Source: Muribaculaceae bacterium
GTDB taxonomy: Bacteria; Bacteroidota; Bacteroidia; Bacteroidales; Muribaculaceae
NCBI GenBank assembly: GCA_029052265.1
Contig: JAIDJJ010000217.1
Coordinates: forward strand, 1 to 32,050
Length of the DNA stretch: 32,050 nucleotides
Reading direction: 5' to 3'
How positions within the stretch are numbered: position 1 is the stretch's first letter; each line of letters starts with the position of its first letter. The position numbers and the translations under genes were made by a program. The notes under the pieces were generated by a model. The model was not told the origin of the DNA and ran no database searches. It was given only the letters and a program-made list of their open reading frames with translations. Below, piece by piece: positions 25,513 through 32,050 of this stretch.

Positions 25513-27891
25513 ATGTTAAAGCCAGTAAAGAAGACCATCGAGCTTGGCGACGGCCGTCAGATCACGATCGAGACAGGCAAACTTGCAAAGCAGGCTGATG
25601 GCGCGGTGGAGGTGCGCATGGGCAACACTATGCTCCTCGCCACCGTATGTTCTGCCAAGGAGGCGAACGAGGGTGTTGATTTCATGCCCCTCACAGTAGA
25701 GTATAAAGAAAAATATTCCTCCATAGGCAGATACCCGGGCGGCTTCCTTAAGAGAGAGGGACGTGCCAGCGATTATGAAATCCTGACGTCTCGTCTTGTA
25801 GACCGTGTGTTGCGTCCTCTCTTCCCCGACAATTATCATGCAGAGACATTTGTCAATGTCACCATGTATTCAGCGGATGCCAACGAGGCTCCTGACGCGC
25901 TTGCAGGTATTGCCGCATCCGCAGCGTTGATGTGTAGCGATATCCCGTTCCAGGGTCCTATCTCTGAGGTGCGTGTCGCCCGTGTGGACGGCGAATGGGT
26001 GATCAATCCCACATTTGAGCAGATGGAGCGTGCCGACATAGAACTGATGGTCGGCGCCACCTATGACAATATCATGATGGTCGAAGGTGAAATGAACGAG
26101 GTTTCGGAAGCCGAACTCCTCGAAGCTCTCAAAGTGGCACACGATGAAATCAAGAAGCATTGTCTCGCGCAGCTTGAACTCATGAAAGAAGCTGGCAAAG
26201 AGGTGAAGCGTGAGTACAATCATGAAGTCAACGATGATACCCTCCGCAAAGATGTAGAGGAGAAATGTTATGACAAGGCATATGCTATTGCCAGAACAGG
26301 GAGCGCCGACAAACATTGGCGTTCGGATAGCTTTAAGGCGATATGCGATGAATATATAGAGAATCTTCCGGAAATGACAGAGGAGCAGCTCGCTCTTTAC
26401 ACTCCCGAACAGCGTGTGGCGATGGTAAAACGCTATTATCATGATGTTGAGAAGGAGGCTATGCGCCGCTGTGTCCTTGATGAGGGTATCCGTCTTGACG
26501 GTAGAAAGACCACTGATATCCGTCCGATATGGTGTGAGGTGGATTATCTCCCCGGACCTCACGGAACAGCGATATTTACACGTGGTGAAACTCAGGCTCT
26601 TGTCACTGCCACTCTCGGCACAACTCTTGATGAGAAGATAGTGGATGACGTTCTCAACCAGAGCAAGGAGCGCTTCCTGCTTCACTATAATTTCCCCCCG
26701 TTCTCTACAGGCGAGGCACGTGCTCAGCGTGGCGTGGGACGTCGTGAGGTAGGACATGGCAATCTTGCTCACCGTGCGCTCAAGCGTATGTTCCCCGAGA
26801 ATTTCCCTTACACCTGCCGTATCGTCAGCGATATTCTTGAAAGTAACGGTTCTTCTTCAATGGCTACTGTATGTGGCGGCACTCTTGCCCTTCTCGATGC
26901 CGGTGTGAAGATGAAGCGTCCGGTAGCCGGTGTGGCTATGGGTCTTATTTCTGACAAGGGTGCGGTAAAATATGCAGTGCTCTCTGATATCCTCGGCGAT
27001 GAGGATCATCTCGGAGATATGGACTTCAAGGTGACAGGTACTGAAAACGGTATCACTGCTACACAGATGGATATAAAGTGTGACGGTCTTAGCTATGAGA
27101 TCCTTGAAAAGGCTCTCGAACAGGCACGTCAGGGACGTCTCCACATCCTTAATATAATTAAGGAGACAATTCCTGAGGCACGCGAGGATTACAAACCTCA
27201 TGTTCCCCGTCTGTTCACCCTTCAGATTCCGAAGGAGCTTATCGGTGCGGTCATCGGTCCCCAAGGAAAGATCATCCAGGGAATCCAGGAAGAAACAGGT
27301 GCAACCATTTCTATCGATGAGGATGAGAAGCTCGGAGTCGGTATTGTCGAGATCGCTTCCAAGGATAAGGAAAGCATCGATGCGGCTCTTGCGAAGATCC
27401 GTGCGATTGTAGCTCAGCCGGAAGAGGGTGAGGTTTACGACGGTACAGTCCGTTCTATCCTTGACTTCGGCGCATTTGTTGAGTTCATGCCCGGTCGCGA
27501 CGGTCTTCTCCATATAAGCGAGATTTCATGGGATCGTCTTGATTCAATGGATCAGAGCGGCTTGAAGGAAGGTGATAAAGTAAAGGTAAAACTTATCGAG
27601 ATAGATAAGAAGACCGGTAAGTATCGTCTGTCAATGCGTGTTCTCACAGAAAAGCCCGAAGGGTATGTAGAGCGTGAGGCTCGTCCCCGTCGTGAAGGTG
27701 GTGACCGTGGTCCCCGTCGTGAAGGTGGCGACAACCGTCCGCGCCGTGATAACTTCGGTCCTCGCCGCGATGGAGACAACAACGGACCCCGCAGGGAGTT
27801 CCGTCGTGATGGAGGTGACAACCGCCCGCGCCGCGACAACAACGGTCCGCGTCGTTTCACCCCCCGCAACAATGATGAGAATGCCGAATAA
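25513..27891 (+). CDS. pnp: Polyribonucleotide nucleotidyltransferase (PNPase) with an Arg/Gly/Asn/Asp-rich tail
   Basis: Phosphorolytic 3'-to-5' exoribonuclease of 792 residues that degrades mRNA, and can add tails in reverse. Two RNase PH domains flank a helical linker. The second holds the catalytic aspartates in [19 protein letters not shown] domain (about 573-635, [20 protein letters not shown]) and an S1 domain (about 640-712, [20 protein letters not shown]) bind RNA. After residue 720 comes a tail of about 70 residues made of PRREGGD, PRRDN and NGPRR-like repeats, not part of the standard enzyme core. Such tails are common in Bacteroidota RNA-binding proteins and probably add RNA affinity. 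It has its own promoter and a terminator at 27911. Confidence 0.97.
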   Translation: MLKPVKKTIELGDGRQITIETGKLAKQADGAVEVRMGNTMLLATVCSAKEANEGVDFMPLTVEYKEKYSSIGRYPGGFLKREGRASDYEILTSRLVDRVLRPLFPDNYHAETFVNVTMYSADANEAPDALAGIAASAALMCSDIPFQGPISEVRVARVDGEWVINPTFEQMERADIELMVGATYDNIMMVEGEMNEVSEAELLEALKVAHDEIKKHCLAQLELMKEAGKEVKREYNHEVNDDTLRKDVEEKCYDKAYAIARTGSADKHWRSDSFKAICDEYIENLPEMTEEQLALYTPEQRVAMVKRYYHDVEKEAMRRCVLDEGIRLDGRKTTDIRPIWCEVDYLPGPHGTAIFTRGETQALVTATLGTTLDEKIVDDVLNQSKERFLLHYNFPPFSTGEARAQRGVGRREVGHGNLAHRALKRMFPENFPYTCRIVSDILESNGSSSMATVCGGTLALLDAGVKMKRPVAGVAMGLISDKGAVKYAVLSDILGDEDHLGDMDFKVTGTENGITATQMDIKCDGLSYEILEKALEQARQGRLHILNIIKETIPEAREDYKPHVPRLFTLQIPKELIGAVIGPQGKIIQGIQEETGATISIDEDEKLGVGIVEIASKDKESIDAALAKIRAIVAQPEEGEVYDGTVRSILDFGAFVEFMPGRDGLLHISEISWDRLDSMDQSGLKEGDKVKVKLIEIDKKTGKYRLSMRVLTEKPEGYVEREARPRREGGDRGPRREGGDNRPRRDNFGPRRDGDNNGPRREFRRDGGDNRPRRDNNGPRRFTPRNNDENAE

Positions 27892-27910
27892 ATTTTCATT
27901 ATAATCTAAT

Positions 27911-27948
27911 AAAAAGATCGGACTTAAATAATGGGTCCGGTCTTTTTT
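27911..27948 (+). terminator. Terminator after pnp
   Basis: A 13-bp stem with one G-U type pair (left arm 27911-27923, right arm 27935-27947) is followed by the T-run TTTTTT. It ends only 11 bp before the ATG of the next gene, so that gene must rely on read-through or on a promoter I cannot see. Confidence 0.85.
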
Positions 27949-27959
27949 ATTAACTGTCT

Positions 27960-28877
27960 ATGGAACTATCCGAGAAAGGTTTGGAATTGGCAGGTATCAT
28001 AATTGCTGTTTTGGCGGCGATGCCTGTTGCCTGTTGGTTTGGTAATTTTAATTTGAGATATCAAAAAAAACATCAGAACCTTAACAAGCTTGACTCTTCT
28101 CGCTTTTATCCAATAATGTTGTCGGTATCCGTTTTGTTGATTGCGATAGCGATATGGGTATTATTGAGGTTTCCCGAATCTAAAATAATATGGGTTGCGG
28201 GGTCGCTTCTGGAAATAGTGGCGGCTTATTATTATTTTAAACCTAAGTATATACATCATAATGATGATACCGACACGCAATCTATTGAAGGCACTTCGAA
28301 GGAGGAGAGGGGAGTGAAGAATATGTTGCTTGGGCTGTCTGTCTCCCCGTTGTTTGTAAATGTGTTGTTGTATTTGGCTGTCACCGGATTTTTACTTTGG
28401 TTTCTTCCGGATGTCGCGACTGTCAGGGATGATGGGAAAAGATATGATGTGAAAAGATATTTTGCACTTCCCTTTACCAAGGGGATGCATCCGGGCGGAA
28501 GCTATCTGGACAATGAAACCGAAGATACGCTTTTCCGGGTATTGGTCAGTTATTCATTCCCCGGGGTGGACAAAGGGAATGTTTATAGTATCACTGAGGC
28601 TTATCCACCCGGGAAATGGGTGAAAATGAAGAGCAGACCGGACTATGTTATGAAGAGATTGCCACCGTGGATGGATCCTTCAAACGGACGGAGGGGATCA
28701 TACCGGACCTGCCGCAGATTTATAGTCAACCGCCGGCAGATTGATGCGTTCGCCAATCTGGATATGGAAAAAGCCGGATTGAAAAACAACCGGCTTGTGG
28801 ATTCAATTCCCGAACCGAAGAATTCTCCGATATGGGAAGATAAGGTAAAAGTCAATAAATATAACGCCTATTGGTAA
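27960..28877 (+). CDS. Multi-pass membrane protein of unknown function
   Basis: I do not recognise this 305-residue protein. It has four probable membrane segments at about residues 8-27, 49-68, 73-90 and 125-150, with a polar stretch between the third and fourth (HHNDDTDTQSIEGTSKEERG). After the last helix comes a soluble domain of about 150 residues rich in Pro, Arg and Trp (RYFALPFTKGMHPGGSYLD, PPGKWVKMKSRPDYVMKRLP, MDPSNGRRGSYRTCRRF). Several conserved-looking Asp and Arg residues are visible, but no catalytic motif is evident. The ATG lies 11 bp after the pnp terminator. The stop is 2 bp from the convergent kinase gene. Codons look more AT-rich than in pnp, but this was not measured. Confidence 0.75.
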   Translation: MELSEKGLELAGIIIAVLAAMPVACWFGNFNLRYQKKHQNLNKLDSSRFYPIMLSVSVLLIAIAIWVLLRFPESKIIWVAGSLLEIVAAYYYFKPKYIHHNDDTDTQSIEGTSKEERGVKNMLLGLSVSPLFVNVLLYLAVTGFLLWFLPDVATVRDDGKRYDVKRYFALPFTKGMHPGGSYLDNETEDTLFRVLVSYSFPGVDKGNVYSITEAYPPGKWVKMKSRPDYVMKRLPPWMDPSNGRRGSYRTCRRFIVNRRQIDAFANLDMEKAGLKNNRLVDSIPEPKNSPIWEDKVKVNKYNAYW

Positions 28878-28879
28878 GA

Positions 28880-29761
28880 TCAGGCTTTTGTTGAATTGAT
28901 TATGGCTGCCACATCTTTCTCTGTGCCGTTGAATGGTCCGGTGTGCGCGAGCTTGATAGTGCACATTGCCGCAGCAAATTTTCCGGCTTCAACATAGCCG
29001 GCACCGCGACTTCGGCTGTAGAGGTAGCCCGCCATATAAGTGTCGCCGCAACCTGTGGCATCAACAACTTCCGAGGTGGGATAAGCCGGAATATCGTAGA
29101 AGACACCGTCTGCATATATTAATGAACCACGGTCACCAAGTGTGAGAAGAACTTCTTTGCATCCCCATTCCGCGAGCATACGTGCGGCTTCGCGCGGGTC
29201 GGCAGTGCCGGTGAGAGTTTCCATCTCCTTTTCATTAGCCTTGAGTATGTCGATATGCTGTAAGGCTTCTTTTTTGTCAGACCAGTCTATTGCATGTACC
29301 TGTTCGCCCCTCACTTCTCTCAGATAACCTTGTGCATCTACTGAAACTATCCCTTTTTGGGAAAGAAGTTTCAATGCGTCAAGAGAGAAATCGTCTGCCA
29401 AAAGAGTGCCGAGATGAAAAATCTTTGCTTCGGCGTTCTGAAGATTGTCGACAGTAAACGGATCGGCTTTTGCCAATACCCGCTGAGTGCGGTCGTTGGG
29501 GTTCGCTCCGTATTTGTTCTCAAAAAATACAGAGCGCCGGCTTGGTATCACGTCAACAACTATGCCTCTTGCCCTGATGTCTTCTACAGCTTGCATTTCG
29601 TCAGGTCCGACTGATGTGAGCAGTTTAAACCTGGAATGATCAAGATTTGCCAATGCATGTGCCACATAGAATGCAGTGCCTCCGGGCATGTAGGTTTCAA
29701 GACGTGGGGTGATTATTTTGTCAAGTGTTATGTGTCCGATACAACAGATATCCGGTGTCAT
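28880..29761 (-). CDS. PfkB-family carbohydrate kinase
   Basis: Sugar or nucleoside kinase of 293 residues in the ribokinase/PfkB superfamily. The N-terminal GGTAFYVAHALANL matches the first PfkB signature, and DATGCGDTYMAGYLYS contains the catalytic Asp of the second. ILKANEKEMETLTG and LLTLGDRGSLIY complete the usual ATP-binding half. It transfers a phosphate from ATP to a hydroxyl of a small polyol or sugar. It starts 6 bp after the sugar transporter gene, so import and phosphorylation are probably one pathway. Which sugar (fructose, ribose, inositol or a nucleoside) cannot be told from the sequence alone. Confidence 0.92.
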   Translation of the reverse strand: MTPDICCIGHITLDKIITPRLETYMPGGTAFYVAHALANLDHSRFKLLTSVGPDEMQAVEDIRARGIVVDVIPSRRSVFFENKYGANPNDRTQRVLAKADPFTVDNLQNAEAKIFHLGTLLADDFSLDALKLLSQKGIVSVDAQGYLREVRGEQVHAIDWSDKKEALQHIDILKANEKEMETLTGTADPREAARMLAEWGCKEVLLTLGDRGSLIYADGVFYDIPAYPTSEVVDATGCGDTYMAGYLYSRSRGAGYVEAGKFAAAMCTIKLAHTGPFNGTEKDVAAIINSTKA

Positions 29762-29767
29762 GATGAT

Positions 29768-31009
29768 TTAGTTTTTGAATTTGCCGCGCATTGCGGGTAT
29801 TGCATAAAATAGTACGGCACAATATGCCAAAGTCGGGACGATGAAGGAGGTCGACATGTTTGTCATACCTGCTACCCAACCCATAAGGAATGTACCGACG
29901 GCTCCTCCGAGTGGAGTCATCATGAGGAAAGAGGAAGCTATCTTGGTTGCGGAAGCACATCCGCTGATGGTGATTGCGAATATGGTAGGGAACATTATGG
30001 CTTCAAAAGCGTAGCACATGAACAGTCCTATCCTTGAGAGCAAACCGAGATCAAGTGTTACCAGCGCAGCCCCGATCACTGTCATCACAGCGCAGAATGC
30101 GAGAACTTTTTCAGCTTTTATATAGTTCATTATAGCGCTTCCCGCCACCCGGGCAAGAAGGAAAAGCCCCAGGGCTCCGAAAGAAAGAGCCCATGTCGCT
30201 GTTATTTTATCCATCCACCCATCTTCGGTGACATAATTGATAAACAGACTATTGATTGCGATTTCAGCTATTTCGTAACAGAAAAGGGCGAGCACTCCGC
30301 ATTTGAATCTGTTTGAACTCCACAGCCATTTTATGTTTCCACCAAGTGTGCGCTTTTCATTTGCCCCCGGGGCATCAGATTCATTCTTTATTTCCGGAAG
30401 TTTGACACGTGTGAATAAGAAAGCCACGAGGAGGACTATACATCCCATTATTGCATATGGGAGTGCCACTGAGCTTTCACCGTCGCCTGAGAACAGGAAG
30501 CCGCCCACGAGCACGGGCCCGAGGATGCATCCGAGTCCGTTGAATGATTGGGAGAGGTTAAGGCGGCTTGCAGCTTTTGCCGGGTCTCCAAGTTCAGCAG
30601 CATATGGATTGGCGGCGGTTTCAAGTACGGCAAGACCACATCCTATGATGAACAACGGGGCGAGGAAGAAACCGAAAGCCCCGATCATGTCTCCGGGGAT
30701 AAAAGCAAGAGCTCCGAGTCCGAATAGCAGTAGTCCGAACACTACGCCTCTGCGGTAACCATATTTTGTAATGAATATACCGGCGGGGAGGGCCATAAGG
30801 GCATAAGCCACATATGTGGATGCTTGCACCATAGTTGACTGGGCGACAGAGATCTCCATTGATTCCTGAAAATGCTTGTTGAGCACATCAAGTATGGAGC
30901 GGGCGAACCCCCACATGAAGAATAGGGACGTGATGAGGATAAAAGGCAGGAGATATGGGTTGGCGCCATTAGTGGAAGTCTTGGACGCCGTACATAAATT
31001 TGGTGTCAT
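29768..31009 (-). CDS. FucP/GluP-type sugar:proton symporter (MFS)
   Basis: Inner-membrane transporter of 413 residues with about twelve hydrophobic segments. It matches the fucose/glucose-galactose branch of the major facilitator superfamily: FMWGFARSILDVLNKHFQE in the first helix, GLAVLETAANPYAAELG, and RLNLSQSFNGLGCILGPVL. A loop after the sixth helix is charged and short (ESDAPGANEKRTLGG). It would import a monosaccharide with protons. It is the first gene of a two-gene operon with the PfkB kinase 6 bp downstream, and it has an excellent promoter 54 bp upstream. The substrate is not resolved; the kinase partner argues against fucose itself as the final metabolite. Confidence 0.9.
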   Translation of the reverse strand: MTPNLCTASKTSTNGANPYLLPFILITSLFFMWGFARSILDVLNKHFQESMEISVAQSTMVQASTYVAYALMALPAGIFITKYGYRRGVVFGLLLFGLGALAFIPGDMIGAFGFFLAPLFIIGCGLAVLETAANPYAAELGDPAKAASRLNLSQSFNGLGCILGPVLVGGFLFSGDGESSVALPYAIMGCIVLLVAFLFTRVKLPEIKNESDAPGANEKRTLGGNIKWLWSSNRFKCGVLALFCYEIAEIAINSLFINYVTEDGWMDKITATWALSFGALGLFLLARVAGSAIMNYIKAEKVLAFCAVMTVIGAALVTLDLGLLSRIGLFMCYAFEAIMFPTIFAITISGCASATKIASSFLMMTPLGGAVGTFLMGWVAGMTNMSTSFIVPTLAYCAVLFYAIPAMRGKFKN

Positions 31010-31062
31010 GTCTGGTTAATAAAACAGTCGGGAAAAATACCCGCACAAGATTAGTTCGAGTT

Positions 31063-31095
31063 GCAAAAGTAATCAATATTCCCCAAATAATCAAA
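31063..31095 (-). promoter_or_regulatory. Bacteroidota-type promoter for the sugar transporter-kinase operon
   Basis: On the minus strand TTTG (31095-31092) and TACTTTTGC (31071-31063) are separated by 20 nt, a full match to the -33/-7 pattern. It lies between the transporter start at 31009 and the REP hairpin at 31123. Confidence 0.75.
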
Positions 31096-31122
31096 TAAAT
31101 CATTGACTCTGATAGTTGGGAT

Positions 31123-31152
31123 TAGGGGCATGGCGTTTCTCCGAAACGCCAC
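31123..31152 (+). repeat. REP-type hairpin, copy A
   Basis: TAGGGGCA precedes a 9-bp stem, TGGCGTTTC and GAAACGCCA, around a TCC loop. A conserved G-rich tetramer followed by a hairpin is the usual REP layout. An identical copy lies at 31974-32003, and a covarying inverted copy at 31200-31229. Confidence 0.85.
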
Positions 31153-31199
31153 GTGCAGAATGCATAAGGTAATTTTAGAAGTTAGTATTTTCGTTTGAG
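31123..31199 (+). repeat. 77-bp direct repeat, first copy
   Basis: This 77-bp block, from TAGGGGCATGG to CGTTTGAG, is repeated without a mismatch at 31974-32050, 851 bp away. It contains REP copy A, a spacer, and the codons for the last seven residues and stop of the RAYT transposase. Confidence 0.95.
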
Positions 31200-31873
31200 G
31201 GGGCGTCTCGGAGAGACGCCCTGTCCCTATTAGACGCGCTGTTCCGGTTTTCAAATTCAAAGCCACCTAAAGAGTAGTCTTCGGGTTTCAAATGAAGTGG
31301 GTTTCTGCGGATATAGTCCACGCAATTTCTATAGTGTTCATTATTTCTAATGATTCTGTCAAAAGGCTCGGATTGCCAAAGGCAACCGCTTCTCCCGGTC
31401 AGTTTGTTGATTTTTCGTGTCGTAAATCTGATGAATGATTTAAAGATACTTTTAACAGTGTGATCTTCTAATGGAATAATCAGAGCATGTAAATGATTTG
31501 GCATTATAACGTATGCAGTGATGATGTACCTTTCGTTGTCGAAATGTTCAAGAGAATCAACTGCTATCCTGCGTATTTCAGGATTCCCAAGAATACAGCT
31601 GCCGTAGCCGATATCCGAGAAGTTTTCCATAGCTGCATTAATCGTTTTATGATACAACTTTTTGATCTCTTCATTCCATGGTTGGGGGTATAGTTTTATA
31701 AATGCATCTTTTTTTGAGGTGTATTCTTTTAAAACAGTTTGAGGCATTGAATCCGCTAACCGTAATGTGACGAACTGAACTTTTCCAGCTTGTTCCCAAT
31801 GAGGAAGGTTTTTCCTGAATATATTTATATCCATATTCCTGTCAAGAAATATTTCGGAGTTTTCAAGTTCCAT
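31175..31873 (-). CDS. REP-associated tyrosine transposase (RAYT, Y1/HUH family)
   Basis: Single-strand DNA transposase-like protein of 232 residues. The HUH metal site is visible as His127-Leu-His129 in VIMPNHLHALI. The presumed catalytic Tyr187 lies in NCVDYIRRNP, by analogy with E. coli TnpA-REP. WQSEPFDRIIRNNEHYRNC between them is also typical of the family. RAYTs cleave REP hairpins and are thought to spread them; most are single-copy residents rather than active IS elements. REP copies lie on both sides. Residues 215-225 are encoded by a REP hairpin in the reading frame, so the C-terminus beyond about residue 205 may be a late extension. The start at 31873 gives a normal length; Met14 is an alternative. 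Confidence 0.9.
   Translation of the reverse strand: MELENSEIFLDRNMDINIFRKNLPHWEQAGKVQFVTLRLADSMPQTVLKEYTSKKDAFIKLYPQPWNEEIKKLYHKTINAAMENFSDIGYGSCILGNPEIRRIAVDSLEHFDNERYIITAYVIMPNHLHALIIPLEDHTVKSIFKSFIRFTTRKINKLTGRSGCLWQSEPFDRIIRNNEHYRNCVDYIRRNPLHLKPEDYSLGGFEFENRNSASNRDRASLRDAPSNENTNF
31200..31229 (-). repeat. REP-type hairpin, copy B, inverted and inside the RAYT gene
   Basis: On the minus strand TAGGGACA precedes GGGCGTCTC, loop TCC, GAGACGCCC. It differs from copy A at five of 30 positions, four of which are two compensatory base-pair changes in the stem. With copy A, 47 bp away in opposite orientation, it forms a BIME-like pair. Confidence 0.85.
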
Positions 31874-31973
31874 ATTATTAATGGATTATAAGGTTTTATT
31901 TATTATGTGCTAAAAGTATAAATTAATTTTAGATAAAGCAAGCTTTTACTGAATTTTGTAAAAAAAAATTTAA

Positions 31974-32050
31974 TAGGGGCATGGCGTTTCTCCGAAACGC
32001 CACGTGCAGAATGCATAAGGTAATTTTAGAAGTTAGTATTTTCGTTTGAG
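31974..32050 (+). repeat. 77-bp direct repeat, second copy, cut by the window edge
   Basis: Identical to 31123-31199, including REP copy A at 31974-32003. It continues to the last base of the window, so its true end is unknown. It carries the complement of the RAYT stop and last seven codons, which suggests that another RAYT 3' end follows. Confidence 0.95.

Noticed and set aside
25870-26772. 300-codon open frame antisense to pnp
   Set aside because: It lies wholly within the conserved pnp coding region on the other strand, has no recognisable domain, and its Cys- and Ile-rich composition is that of a shadow frame.
26857-27513. 218-codon open frame antisense to the pnp KH region
   Set aside because: Full overlap with a conserved domain and no homology recognised.
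27674-27904. Alternative frame in the repetitive pnp tail as a small gene
   Set aside because: Its Val/Thr-rich protein results only from reading the Arg/Gly repeat codons out of frame.
31051-31266. 71-codon minus-strand frame through the REP region
   Set aside because: It overlaps the RAYT 3' end and REP hairpins in another frame; no protein features.

Overview
The window looks like chromosomal DNA from a gut Bacteroidales bacterium, most likely near Muribaculaceae. The order is well supported; the family is a guess. The evidence is a SusC/SusD pair, a GldE-type CBS protein, DUF6242 and DUF6089 envelope proteins, tandem OmpH/Skp chaperones, no Shine-Dalgarno sites, and several promoters of the Bacteroidota type (TTTG, about 20 nt, TAnnTTTG). 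No rRNA, tRNA, CRISPR array, phage or conjugative gene was recognised. No gene-free stretch exceeds 300 bp; the longest (about 240-250 bp, at 8153-8388, 14065-14301 and 24047-24297) hold terminators, promoters or palindromes.

Layout. 1-8152 (+): the 3' end of a SusC-type transporter, its SusD lipoprotein, a secreted M14 zinc carboxypeptidase, a GltS-type sodium/glutamate symporter and an exported Ntn-type linear-amide hydrolase, closed by a strong terminator. This reads as one uptake-and-digestion operon for a peptide or amide substrate. 8153-16662 (+): an envelope biogenesis block of a DUF6242 lipoprotein, a DUF6089 beta-barrel, uppS, bamA, two OmpH/Skp chaperones, murI and a small TPR protein. 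It joins lipid-carrier synthesis, outer-membrane protein assembly and peptidoglycan precursor supply. 16663-16823 is a MITE-like element sitting exactly between two convergent stop codons.

16823-25392 (-): a phosphopantetheinyl transferase, GldE, an AddA/RecB-like helicase-nuclease, a SUI1/eIF1-like factor, a porin and a thioredoxin-fold lipoprotein without its active-site cysteines. A perfect 40-bp palindrome lies between the last two. 25513-28877 (+): pnp with an Arg/Gly/Asn/Asp-rich tail, then an orphan membrane protein. 28880-31009 (-): a PfkB sugar kinase and a FucP/GluP-type sugar transporter under a clear promoter.

31123-32050: a REP-associated tyrosine transposase (RAYT) with its REP hairpins. 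Two REP copies lie in inverted orientation at its 3' end and differ mainly by compensatory stem changes. One of them encodes part of the transposase C-terminus. A 77-bp copy of the 3' module recurs beyond the 5' end and runs into the window edge. This unit and the MITE at the stop codons are the most unusual structures seen; most other genes are core Bacteroidales genes.
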